In this document: positions 44,498 through 52,716 of the stretch, piece after piece | How positions within the stretch are numbered: position 1 is the first letter of the stretch | How the letters are laid out: each line of letters begins with the position of its first letter | NCBI RefSeq assembly: GCF_018860805.1 | Contig: NZ_JAHKQR010000016.1 | Coordinates: forward strand, 62,001-126,000 | Length of the DNA stretch: 64,000 nt | From: Aestuariibacter sp. A3R04 | Lineage (GTDB): Bacteria > Pseudomonadota > Gammaproteobacteria > Enterobacterales > Alteromonadaceae | Direction: 5' to 3' | The notes under the pieces: generated by a model | Told to the model about the DNA's origin: nothing | Seen by the model: only the letters and a program-made list of their open reading frames with translations | Database searches by the model: none | Made by a program: the position numbers and the translations under genes

Positions 44498-45997
44498 TTA
44501 CTGGTTAATCAACGCTCTAACTGCGTCGAACAAATCACTGGCAATCATACCACGCTGACCGTACAAATCAGCCAAATCATCGCCCGCCTTTGCATGTATC
44601 GCTACCGCGTATTTCGCAGCAATATCCCGCGACAGCCCCTGCGCAAGCAAGGCACCACAAATACCGCTGAGCACATCACCACTACCCGCAGTCGCCATGC
44701 CCGGGTTACCGTGCTTACATACCCATGTAGACCGTTCATTATCGATAATGGTTCCCGCACCTTTCAGTACGCAAGTTGCGTGATACCGCTGTGCACACTG
44801 GCGCACGTAATTAAATCGTTCAGCTTCCACATCATCCACAGATACACCGAGTAATCGCGCAGCTTCACCGGCATGGGGTGTTAAAATACAATCGTTAATA
44901 GTGTAAGCCGTCGCCTGTCGACTCAACAGGTTTAAGGCATCCGCGTCAATGACCATGGGTTTCGGGTGAGTCTGACAGTGTTTCATAACTGTGGTAAATA
45001 CGGTTTCTGCCCAATCGTCCTGGCCAAGCCCAGGCCCAATTACCACGCAAGATGCCCAGCTGAGCGCGTCATCTAGGTTATCTGATGTTACCATTAGCTC
45101 AGGACGGCCGGCGCTTACCTGAATAACGGACTGTTCATGAGTGAAGACGCGTACCATACCCGACCCGCTTCTCAGCGCAGCCTCACCGCTGAGACGAATG
45201 GCCCCTGCTGTGCCCTTGTTACCGCCCACACAAAGCAAACGACCATAAGTGCCTTTGTGACTATGTACGGCTCTAGGCCCCATCCCCCGAAACTGTTCAA
45301 TGTCGAGCAGGGTGGCGGACGAACGGGCAAGTGCCGAAAATGCCTTGCCGATCCCGAGATCTTCAAACGCCAGCATACCACAGGATTGCTTTCCAGCACC
45401 TGTGGTTAACCCTGGCTTAATGCCGACAAAAGTAACCGTGACATCAGCTTGCACACAACGACCAAGCGATTGACCGGTATTCGCATCCAGCCCTGAGGGC
45501 ACATCAACACTGACAACAGGTACGCTGTGCTCGTTTAGAGCATCAATGATGTCTGCAAATTCATTTCTAATATAACTGGTAATACCCGTGCCCAACATGG
45601 CATCAACAACTAAGTCTGCCTTGTCGAGTAACGCGGGGCTAAAGGCTTCGATTTGACCGCCAGCCTCCAGCCAGCGCCTTTGCGCTTCACCAGCATCACC
45701 CTGCAAAATGCGATGAGGCTCAACAGCCGCCACCAGCACCTGCTTGCCGGCTTGCCTGGCTGTCAGGGCCGCCACATAGCCGTCTCCTGCATTGTTTCCC
45801 TGACCAACAATAACCAGATACACGTCGGTATTGGGCAACAAATTCTGACATTGACGAAACACCGCTTCGCCAGCTCGCTCCATCAGGGTAAAGAGATCAC
45901 AGCCACTGTGTTTAGCCGCTTCGCCTTCGTTTTCCCTTACCTGTTCAGCCCGATAGAGTTTATGTGATAAGCTTGTAGCGTGTTTAGAATCTAGCAT
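44498..45997 (-). CDS. nnr: Bifunctional NAD(P)H-hydrate repair enzyme Nnr
   Basis: The protein repairs damaged NAD(P)H hydrates. The N-terminal epimerase domain (about 1-215) contains VIVGQGNNAGDGYVAA and VDVPSGLDANTG. The C-terminal ADP-dependent dehydratase domain (about 230-499) carries VGGNKGTAGAIRL, VIGPGLGQ, VIDADALNLL, LTPHAGEAARLL and GNPGMATAGSGDVLSG. The length is 499 aa. The ATG at 45997 is only 6 bp from the queG ATG on the opposite strand. Confidence 0.94.
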   Translation of the reverse strand: MLDSKHATSLSHKLYRAEQVRENEGEAAKHSGCDLFTLMERAGEAVFRQCQNLLPNTDVYLVIVGQGNNAGDGYVAALTARQAGKQVLVAAVEPHRILQGDAGEAQRRWLEAGGQIEAFSPALLDKADLVVDAMLGTGITSYIRNEFADIIDALNEHSVPVVSVDVPSGLDANTGQSLGRCVQADVTVTFVGIKPGLTTGAGKQSCGMLAFEDLGIGKAFSALARSSATLLDIEQFRGMGPRAVHSHKGTYGRLLCVGGNKGTAGAIRLSGEAALRSGSGMVRVFTHEQSVIQVSAGRPELMVTSDNLDDALSWASCVVIGPGLGQDDWAETVFTTVMKHCQTHPKPMVIDADALNLLSRQATAYTINDCILTPHAGEAARLLGVSVDDVEAERFNYVRQCAQRYHATCVLKGAGTIIDNERSTWVCKHGNPGMATAGSGDVLSGICGALLAQGLSRDIAAKYAVAIHAKAGDDLADLYGQRGMIASDLFDAVRALINQ

Positions 45998-46003
45998 GGT
46001 TTC

Positions 46004-47143
46004 ATGTCCGCGTTGCAATCAATCGATCTCATAAGATTAACAAACGATATCAAGGCTTGGGGCCGTGCGCTAGGTTTTCAGCAAGTAGGCATTAGCGATG
46101 TTGATCTCAGTCAGCATGAAACTTATCTCACCCAGTGGCTTGAAAACGACTACCACGGCGATATGGAGTATATGGCCGCCCATGGTATGAAGCGCGCCAG
46201 ACCGGCGGAACTGGTACCAGGCACGCTGCGAGTTATCAGTGTGCGCATGGACTATCTGCCACCTGATGCTTCCTTTGCCCGGCATCTTAAAAACAACCGC
46301 ATTGGGTACATTTCCCGCTATGCCTTAGGCCGCGATTACCACAAGTTGGTTCGAAACCGTTTAAAAAAGCTCGGACAAAAAATCACTGACACATTGGCAC
46401 ACACAGCGTACCGCCCATTTGTCGATTCCGCGCCAGTACTGGAACATGCCATAGCAGAAAAAGCCGGAATAGGGTGGACGGGAAAGCACTCGTTAACCCT
46501 TAGTCGCGATGCCGGTTCATGGTTTTTTCTCGGTGAATTATTTGTCAATTTACCCTTGCCCATTGACGAGCCGGTAGAGGAAGGTTGTGGCAGCTGCACG
46601 GCCTGCCTCACAATGTGTCCCACCAATGCTATTGTCGCACCGTATACCGTGGACGCCAGAAAGTGCATCTCTTATCTCACCATTGAAAACAGTGGCCCTA
46701 TTCCAGAAGCACTTCGCCCGTTGATGGGAAATCGTATTTATGGCTGCGATGATTGCCAACTGGTGTGCCCGTGGAACCGTTATGCGTCAGTTACCGAAGA
46801 GTCCGATTTCGCACCAAGGGAAGTCTTGCACGGCCAACGCCTGGAGACCCTGTTTCTGTGGGATGAAGAAACCTTTTTGAAAAACACCGAAGGTTCTGCC
46901 ATTCGCCGTATCGGACACGAACGGTGGTTGCGCAATATAGCGGTAGCAATGGGTAATGCCGATCCGGACACCAGCATTTTAGCAGCACTGGAAAAACGCA
47001 GTGGGCAGGTTTCACCGCTGGTACAAACTCACATAGACTGGGCGTTAGCGCGGCAGCGAAAAAATACCTCAGCAAAGGAGGCTGCCAGACAGCAGCAGCG
47101 TCTCATCAGAGTGGTTGAGAAAGGGTTGCCCAGAGATGCCTGA
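46004..47143 (+). CDS. queG: Epoxyqueuosine reductase QueG
   Basis: QueG reduces epoxyqueuosine to queuosine in tRNA, using cobalamin and two 4Fe-4S clusters. The cluster ligands are CGSCTACLTMCP (about 194-205) and CDDCQLVCP (about 243-251). Catalytic-region sections RPFVDSAPVLEHAIAEKAG and WTGKHSLTLS are conserved. A HEAT-like segment forms the C terminus. The ATG at 46004 gives 379 aa, the normal length. There is no clear ribosome-binding site. Its promoter must lie within the divergent nnr gene. Confidence 0.94.
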   Translation: MSALQSIDLIRLTNDIKAWGRALGFQQVGISDVDLSQHETYLTQWLENDYHGDMEYMAAHGMKRARPAELVPGTLRVISVRMDYLPPDASFARHLKNNRIGYISRYALGRDYHKLVRNRLKKLGQKITDTLAHTAYRPFVDSAPVLEHAIAEKAGIGWTGKHSLTLSRDAGSWFFLGELFVNLPLPIDEPVEEGCGSCTACLTMCPTNAIVAPYTVDARKCISYLTIENSGPIPEALRPLMGNRIYGCDDCQLVCPWNRYASVTEESDFAPREVLHGQRLETLFLWDEETFLKNTEGSAIRRIGHERWLRNIAVAMGNADPDTSILAALEKRSGQVSPLVQTHIDWALARQRKNTSAKEAARQQQRLIRVVEKGLPRDA

Positions 47144-47201
47144 CACACCGGTAGCAGACTAGCCGCCGGCCTAAAAAACCAGCGACGTCAGGCGATATAC
47201 C

Positions 47202-48296
47202 TTAGCGATGGTGGTACTGACGGCTTAACTGATGAACGGCATCGACAAACACCCCAGCGTGCTCTGGGGCTACATCCAGATGAATTCCATGGCCTAAATT
47301 AAAAACGTGGCCACTGCCTTCGCCAAACCCAGCCAAAATAGTAGCAACCTCCTGTTCAATGCGAGCTGGCGGTGCGTACAACATGGAAGGGTCCATATTG
47401 CCTTGCAATGCCACCTTGTCCCCAACGCGCGCTTTCGCGTCGGCGATATCGATAGTCCAATCAAGACCCACTGCATCGCAGCCTGTATCTGCAATGGCTT
47501 CCAGCCACATACCACCGTTTTTGGTGAATAGGGTTACCGGCACGCGGCGCCCTTCACTTTCGCGCTTCAGTCCTTCCACAATACGGGCCATGTACTGCAG
47601 TGAAAAGGTTTTGTAGTCTCTGGGAGACAAGACGCCTCCCCAGGTATCAAAAATCATCACTGACTGGGCACCAGCATCTATTTGTGCATTTAAATAATCC
47701 GTAACGGCGTCTGCCAGCTTTTCCAACAACAGATGCAGAGTAGCAGGTTCGGCAAAGGCCATTTTTTTTATTTTTGTGAATGCTTTACTCGACCCCCCCT
47801 CAACCATGTACGTTGCTAAAGTCCATGGACTGCCTGAGAATCCTATCAGCGGAACATCGCCTTTAAGCTCTCGGCGAATAGTGCGCACTGCGTTCATAAC
47901 GTATTGCAGTTCGCCTTCCGGATCAGGAAGGCCAATCTTGTCTACATCCGCCTTCGACTGCACAGGATTGCTGAAACGAGGGCCTTCTCCTGCTTCGAAA
48001 TACAACCCCAGCCCCATAGCGTCTGGAATAGTCAATATATCCGAGAACAGGATGGCAGCATCTAAGGGAAAGCGTCGAAGTGGCTGGAGAGTAACCTCGC
48101 AGGCCAGCTCAGCATTCTTACACAACGACATAAAATCACCTGCCTCTGCACGTGTCGCCTTGTACTCGGGTAAATAACGCCCGGCTTGGCGCATCATCCA
48201 TACTGGTGTCATATCAACAGGTTGTTTAAGTAACGCACGCAGGTAGCGGTCGTTCTTCAGCGCAGGGCGCTCAACTGAAGACTGATTGGTCGTCAT
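47202..48296 (-). CDS. hemE: Uroporphyrinogen decarboxylase
   Basis: HemE decarboxylates uroporphyrinogen III to coproporphyrinogen III in haem synthesis. The N-terminal signature [15 protein letters not shown] and the second signature [17 protein letters not shown] are intact, and the substrate Asp lies in [18 protein letters not shown] and [11 protein letters not shown] are further conserved sections. ATG 48296 with GAGGA five bases upstream gives 364 aa. It is downstream of nudC on the same strand. Confidence 0.96.
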   Translation of the reverse strand: MTTNQSSVERPALKNDRYLRALLKQPVDMTPVWMMRQAGRYLPEYKATRAEAGDFMSLCKNAELACEVTLQPLRRFPLDAAILFSDILTIPDAMGLGLYFEAGEGPRFSNPVQSKADVDKIGLPDPEGELQYVMNAVRTIRRELKGDVPLIGFSGSPWTLATYMVEGGSSKAFTKIKKMAFAEPATLHLLLEKLADAVTDYLNAQIDAGAQSVMIFDTWGGVLSPRDYKTFSLQYMARIVEGLKRESEGRRVPVTLFTKNGGMWLEAIADTGCDAVGLDWTIDIADAKARVGDKVALQGNMDPSMLYAPPARIEQEVATILAGFGEGSGHVFNLGHGIHLDVAPEHAGVFVDAVHQLSRQYHHR

Positions 48297-48509
48297 GTAA
48301 ATCCTCGATAGCAAGAGTGGAAATTCCGCGGCAGTATAGCAAGATTTACCAACCAGGGTGGCACCTGCATCAATAAACAGAAGAAAATCCCGTTGGCAAT
48401 GAAAACTTTATACGAAAGTATAAGACTTTAGTCTTGCATGCCTCGACGGTTATTGTTACAAATTGACTTACACAAAGAAGCCCTTCTTAGGGACCGTGAA
48501 ATTTTCCTG

Positions 48510-48535
48510 AAACCCCGCTCTGCGGGGTTTTTATT
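48510..48535. terminator. Stem-loop between nudC and hemE, with the stronger T-run on the plus strand
   Basis: AAACCCCGC / GCGGGGTTT with a 3-base loop begins at the nudC stop codon. On the minus strand it can act as the nudC terminator, but only TTT follows. On the plus strand the T-run is longer (TTTTTATTTAT), which would suit an unannotated rightward transcript. The rest of the 234-bp gap has no gene I recognise. Confidence 0.65.
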
Positions 48536-49370
48536 TATCTTTAGGACCAAACTGTGCAATCGCCGCTTCAATCAGCCGCCCGGCAATAGACAGTTTCGGC
48601 GGTATAACAGGCAGCGCATCCATATCGAACCATTGGGCGTCAACAATTTCGCTCTCTTGCGGCACTATGTCACCACTTTTGTACTCTGCCAAATAGCCCA
48701 TCATTAGCGAATGTGGAAAGGGCCACGGCTGGCTGTCAAAATACGTTAAGTTCTTCACTTTGACCCCAACTTCTTCTTCCACTTCCCGATGCACGGCCTG
48801 CTCAAGACTCTCGCCACTTTCGACAAAGCCCGCCAGCGTTGAATACATATTGCTTTCTTTATGGCGAACGCCTTTTGCCAGTAGCAATTGACTGTCGCGA
48901 TAAACAGCCACAATAATGCAAGGGGAAATACGCGGATATGCCCGATGTTTACAACAGTGACATTGCACGGCCATTTCCCAGTCAACCAGTTCTGTTCGGG
49001 TTCCGCATTGTCCACAAAACCTGTGGGTGCGCAAAAAATAAACGTACTGCCAGGCTCTGGCCAACACACTAAACTGAGCTTCGCTACCTGCCGCTAACAA
49101 GCTGCGCATAGAAGCCAGCTCCCAATCATCGTGAGAAGGGGCTTCTGCGCCCAAGTCTAATAAAAACACTGGCTGATGCAATTCGTGTTCAGGAGATAGA
49201 GGGGGAAGTTCTACTACTGACGGGGCATAGTGATGGAGGAACGGCAACTGCTGCCAGAAACCGGAAAACAAGGTGTCAGCCGAGGAAGGAACCAAAAGCT
49301 TGTCGCGGCTGAATACCACCCATATAGCTTCGGTGGACCTAAGTCGATTGTCAGACACTATACTGATCAT
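48531..49370 (-). CDS. nudC: NADH pyrophosphatase / NAD-cap decapping enzyme NudC
   Basis: NudC removes the NAD cap from RNA and hydrolyses NADH. The zinc ribbon has CGQC and CHCC in the middle of the protein. The Nudix box reads GFVESGESLEQAVHREVEEEVG, and SQPWPFPHSLMMGY is the NudC-specific motif. ATG 49370 gives 279 aa. The longer ORF upstream adds 57 residues not present in the family. It is divergent from rsd, as in E. coli. Confidence 0.94.
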   Translation of the reverse strand: MISIVSDNRLRSTEAIWVVFSRDKLLVPSSADTLFSGFWQQLPFLHHYAPSVVELPPLSPEHELHQPVFLLDLGAEAPSHDDWELASMRSLLAAGSEAQFSVLARAWQYVYFLRTHRFCGQCGTRTELVDWEMAVQCHCCKHRAYPRISPCIIVAVYRDSQLLLAKGVRHKESNMYSTLAGFVESGESLEQAVHREVEEEVGVKVKNLTYFDSQPWPFPHSLMMGYLAEYKSGDIVPQESEIVDAQWFDMDALPVIPPKLSIAGRLIEAAIAQFGPKDK

Positions 49371-49520
49371 GAAGGGGCTTTCTCCTCTTAAACACCACAC
49401 ATAGTACCTTTTTATGAGAAAATTTTCAGTAAATATGGTGGCAAGCCACCGGTTTGCATTGTTAAGGTGTGAGCCGGTGTTATACTGAGCGTAACACGGG
49501 GAAAACCAGTGAGACACATT

Positions 49521-49991
49521 ATGCTGAACAAGTTGCAACAAGCGAAGGATAGGTGGGGCGGCCGCTCAGACACCATCGACACCTGGCTAAAAGCCAGACA
49601 GCAACTGTTGGTGCAATACTGCGCACTTGCGGGCTTGGCCCCCCAAAACGTCAGCCTCCCCGACGCCAGTGATATCAGCGAGTTTTGTACACTGCTGCTA
49701 GATTACTGTTCAGCAGGTCATTTTGAAATTTATGACATGCTCACAGAAGGAGATGACGACGGAGAGCAACTCAGACGAGAAACATATCCACAGATAAGCG
49801 AAACAACGGACAATATCCTTGCATTTTCCGACAACTTCAGTGAATCCTTCACCGAAAAACAGGCCGCATCCTTTGACAGACAACTTGCAAAGGTCGGTGA
49901 AGCTCTTGAGCAAAGGTTCGCCCTTGAAGATGCGCTTATCCAGCATATGTTCGAGCACAAACTCTCGCCCAGGAATACGTTCGAGGCCTGA
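49521..49991 (+). CDS. rsd: Anti-sigma-70 regulator Rsd/AlgQ
   Basis: Rsd binds region 4 of sigma-70 and shifts RNA polymerase toward alternative sigma factors in stationary phase. The family sections are DTWLKARQQLLVQYCALAG, FCTLLLDYCSAGHFEIYDML, and KVGEALEQRFALEDALI. The length of 156 aa matches E. coli Rsd (158). The ATG at 49521 is preferred to GTG 49509. It is divergent from nudC, with about 150 bp between them. Confidence 0.9.
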   Translation: MLNKLQQAKDRWGGRSDTIDTWLKARQQLLVQYCALAGLAPQNVSLPDASDISEFCTLLLDYCSAGHFEIYDMLTEGDDDGEQLRRETYPQISETTDNILAFSDNFSESFTEKQAASFDRQLAKVGEALEQRFALEDALIQHMFEHKLSPRNTFEA

Positions 49992-50050
49992 CTCAGCCAT
50001 CACTATGCCTTCATTACAATTATTTAAAACGACGTTTGCCGGTAATAACA

Positions 50051-50524
50051 ATGAACAGAACTACACTAATAAATAAAGCTCGCGCCTACAGCGAACAGCG
50101 CGGCGCGAGGTTCACCCCACTGCGGGAAAAAGTCTATGACATCTTGTTGGGCAAACACGGGCCCATGGGAGCTTATGAACTCCTGGATGAATTAAAGCTA
50201 ACTGAATCGAGCGCAAAACCGGCTACTGTCTACCGCGCCCTGGATTTTTTGCTAGAATTTGGTTTTATACATCGGTTGGAATCTACCAACGCGTTTGTTG
50301 CCTGCCACCATTTTGATTGCCATCATCCGGTACAGTTCCTAATTTGCGACAGTTGTGGAGATGTGGCTGAAATCCAATCAGAAGGCTTACAGGAAACGCT
50401 GGATAGTCAGGCTAAAAAGCAAGGTTTTAAAGTATCAAAACAGACAATAGAGGCCCATGGTTTGTGTTCTGAATGCCAGGACGCAGAGAACAGTGCCGTT
50501 GAGGAAGTGAAACATGAATGTTGA
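50051..50524 (+). CDS. zur: Zinc uptake regulator Zur (Fur family)
   Basis: Zur represses zinc uptake genes when zinc is bound. The DNA-binding helix is in YELLDELK to KPATVYRALDFLLEFGFIHRLESTN, the same as the E. coli signature. Zinc-site residues are CHHFDCHH, CDSCG and the C-terminal GLCSEC pair. The length from ATG 50051 is 157 aa. It overlaps cheX by 11 bp and probably forms an operon with cheX and yjbQ. A Zur box was not searched for. Confidence 0.92.
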   Translation: MNRTTLINKARAYSEQRGARFTPLREKVYDILLGKHGPMGAYELLDELKLTESSAKPATVYRALDFLLEFGFIHRLESTNAFVACHHFDCHHPVQFLICDSCGDVAEIQSEGLQETLDSQAKKQGFKVSKQTIEAHGLCSECQDAENSAVEEVKHEC

Positions 50525-50978
50525 GTTTGTCAATCCGTTTATCAGTGGTTTGTTGAATGTCATGGAAACGATGGCTCAAACACAGCTTAAGCCTGGTAAA
50601 CCAAAGAGAAAACAAAGTGATATTGCAAAAGGCGATGTATCGGGGCTGATTGGTATGGTAGGGCCGCAAGTGAAGGGCTCAATGTCTATTACTTTTGACG
50701 AAAGTCTCGCGCTCACGATTATGGAGCGCATGGTTGGAGAGCGCCCCGAGAAGCTGGATGCGGAAGTAGGTGACATGGTGGGTGAAGTGACCAATATGAT
50801 TTGTGGTAACGCAAAACGGGATCTCGCTGAGAAAGGCTTTGAGTTTGGTATGGCTACACCTATTGTTGTGTCTGGAAAACAGCACACCATTAGCCATCAG
50901 GTAGACGGTTCCAAGCTTATCATGCCCTTCATGTGTGATGAGGGGCTAGCCCATATGGAAATTTGCTTTGACAAGTAA
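50514..50978 (+). CDS. CheX-family chemotaxis phosphatase-like protein
   Basis: A 154-residue CheC/CheX/FliY-family protein. The ExxN active-site pattern reads EVTNMICGNAKRDL near residue 90, the placement seen in CheX. GSMSITFDESLALTIMERM precedes it. CheX dephosphorylates CheY-P in other bacteria, but no chemotaxis gene is near, so the partner is unknown and it may act on a different receiver protein. It overlaps zur upstream and yjbQ downstream, each by 11 bp. Confidence 0.85.
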   Translation: MNVEFVNPFISGLLNVMETMAQTQLKPGKPKRKQSDIAKGDVSGLIGMVGPQVKGSMSITFDESLALTIMERMVGERPEKLDAEVGDMVGEVTNMICGNAKRDLAEKGFEFGMATPIVVSGKQHTISHQVDGSKLIMPFMCDEGLAHMEICFDK

Positions 50979-51402
50979 CTGGCACCAACAAACGATAACA
51001 CTCCCCGCTTACAAGCGGGGTTTTCATATTATCACTGACCATATTACCAGCCAACTTCCAGTGTTGTCCGAGGTAGCGATTGGCCAGTTGCACCTGTGGT
51101 TACAGCACACCAGTGCCAGTCTCACCATCAACGAAAACGCCGATCCTTCCGTGCGAAGTGATCTCGAAACCTGGTTTAACCATACTGTTAAGGACGATAC
51201 GGCATATTTTACACACACCTGTGAAGGGCCGGATGACATGCCAGCGCATATTAAAGCAAGCCTATTGGGGTGTGAAGTAATGATCCCAATCAAAAATGGC
51301 CGGTTACAAATGGGAACATGGCAAGGTATAATATTGGCTGAACATCGCAATTTTGGTGGTAATCGACGTATCGTAGCTACCGTGCAGGGACTTTGGCGGT
51401 AA
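50968..51402 (+). CDS. yjbQ: YjbQ-family protein (secondary thiamine-phosphate synthase-like)
   Basis: A 144-residue UPF0047/YjbQ protein. The family signature is LHLWLQHTSASLTINENADPSVRSDLE, followed by EGPDDMPAHIKASLLG and GRLQMGTWQGIILAEHR. E. coli YjbQ has been credited with weak thiamine-phosphate synthase activity. The start is TTG at 50968 inside the end of cheX, with GGAAATTTGCT upstream; no ATG precedes the conserved N terminus. Confidence 0.9.
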   Translation: MTSNWHQQTITLPAYKRGFHIITDHITSQLPVLSEVAIGQLHLWLQHTSASLTINENADPSVRSDLETWFNHTVKDDTAYFTHTCEGPDDMPAHIKASLLGCEVMIPIKNGRLQMGTWQGIILAEHRNFGGNRRIVATVQGLWR

Positions 51403-51438
51403 AATCTTGCTCCCTTCAACTTTACGCCTTTTTGATAA

Positions 51439-51455
51439 TTGGCACATATAGTGCT
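51439..51455 (+). promoter_or_regulatory. Candidate sigma-54 promoter (-24/-12) for the OmpA-family gene
   Basis: TTGGCACATATAGTGCT matches the sigma-54 consensus with GG at -24 and GC at -12, exactly 12 bases apart. It lies 56 bp before the ompA ATG on the same strand. An upstream activator site was not identified. The match is good but is based on one motif only. Confidence 0.5.
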
Positions 51456-51510
51456 TATCGGTATTATCCTTTGATTAAATGAATCACTCAACGTTATACA
51501 GGATGTGGAA

Positions 51511-52641
51511 ATGAAAAAAACATTTAAGTTTACAGCACTGGCGCTTGCTGTTATCACTTCATCACAAGTGGCAGCACAGGAACAAAACAAGCCATTCGAT
51601 AGTTGGTTAGGTATTCACGGTATGTATTACAATACCACACCAGAGAAACCCGCCCCGGACATCGCCGATGACGGCGCAGGTTTTGGCTTCGAATACGGCT
51701 GGCGCTTCGACGAAAGCTGGGCCGTTCGTGGTGAGTACACCGCACTTGACCTCGACTACACGCAAGAACTGGGCTCAGCTGACAGCGTTTCAGGTCACAT
51801 GTTCGGAGTAGATGCTGTTTACTTCATGCCAGACGATTTGTGGTATCTGTTTGCTGGTGTTAAACGTCAAATCCTCGACGAAAACTACAATCTGGCAAAC
51901 ATTGGTATCGGTAAACACTGGAACTTGAACGATGACGTCAAACTCACAACTGAAATCGCCGCGTACCGCGATTTTGATGATTCATACTACGATTACAGTG
52001 TGAAAGTAGGTTTTACCTTCCCAATCGGCCAGTCTCCTAAGTCTACTTATAACAAGCCAGCTCCGGTTGTTGATGGTGACAACGATAATGACGGCGTACT
52101 GAACAGTATGGATCAGTGCCCTAATACACCAGCTGGTACTAATGTAGACAGCAAGGGTTGTGCAGTTATCGCAGATAGCGATAACGACGGTGTGGCTGAT
52201 GGCAAAGATATGTGTCCAAACACACCGATGAACGATAAAGTTGATGCAGACGGCTGTACTGTTTTCGATAAAGAAGAAGTTTCTCACACACTGCGCGTAC
52301 TTTTCGCGAATAACAGCGCCGTAGTTGCTGAACCTCGTTCTGAAGATATTCAGGATTTCGTAGCTTTCTTCAAACGTTACGGAAAGACAACGGCTGTGAT
52401 CGAAGGCCACGCATCGGCTCCAGGTACCGAGTCGTATAACATGGATCTGTCTAAGCGTCGTGCAGAAGCGTTTAAAGATGTACTGGTCAACGAATACGGT
52501 ATTGATCCATCACGCCTGTCTACTGAAGGCTTTGGTGAATCTAATCTGCTGATGGAAGGTAGTTCTGCGGAAGCCAACCGCCTTAACCGTCGCATCTCAA
52601 TCCGCGTTTCTGCGATTGTTGAAGTACCGGAAAAGCGTTAA
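51511..52641 (+). CDS. OmpA-family outer-membrane protein with TSP3 repeats
   Basis: A 376-residue outer-membrane protein. A signal peptide (1-22, ending in QVAAQ) is followed by an eight-stranded beta barrel (about 25-175). Two thrombospondin type 3 calcium-binding repeats follow (DNDNDGVLNSMDQCPNTPAG, DSDNDGVADGKDMCPNTP). The C-terminal OmpA peptidoglycan-binding domain has IEGHASAPGTESYNMDLSKRRAEAF and NRRISI. AGGA lies 7 bases before the ATG. The sigma-54-like promoter is upstream and a strong terminator follows. It probably anchors the outer membrane to peptidoglycan. Confidence 0.92.
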   Translation: MKKTFKFTALALAVITSSQVAAQEQNKPFDSWLGIHGMYYNTTPEKPAPDIADDGAGFGFEYGWRFDESWAVRGEYTALDLDYTQELGSADSVSGHMFGVDAVYFMPDDLWYLFAGVKRQILDENYNLANIGIGKHWNLNDDVKLTTEIAAYRDFDDSYYDYSVKVGFTFPIGQSPKSTYNKPAPVVDGDNDNDGVLNSMDQCPNTPAGTNVDSKGCAVIADSDNDGVADGKDMCPNTPMNDKVDADGCTVFDKEEVSHTLRVLFANNSAVVAEPRSEDIQDFVAFFKRYGKTTAVIEGHASAPGTESYNMDLSKRRAEAFKDVLVNEYGIDPSRLSTEGFGESNLLMEGSSAEANRLNRRISIRVSAIVEVPEKR

Positions 52642-52662
52642 TATTACGCAATCTCAACACGA

Positions 52663-52688
52663 AAAAGGCGCCTTAACCGGCGCCTTTT
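52663..52688. terminator. Bidirectional terminator between ompA and dnaB
   Basis: AAAAGGCGCC / GGCGCCTTTT is a strong stem with T-runs on both strands. It serves both the ompA (plus) and dnaB (minus) transcripts. Confidence 0.85.
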
Positions 52689-52716
52689 TTATGTCTGTTG
52701 CTACGCTTGTTTTAGC

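Noticed and set aside
48438-48707. Plus-strand 89-aa ORF across the nudC terminator
   Set aside because: It runs through the stem-loop and antisense to nudC, with no homology; a non-coding RNA is the better explanation if anything is transcribed.
51024-51590. Minus-strand 188-aa ORF opposite yjbQ and the ompA start
   Set aside because: It crosses the ompA promoter region and two genes on the other strand. Both of those have clear homology, so this is a chance open frame.
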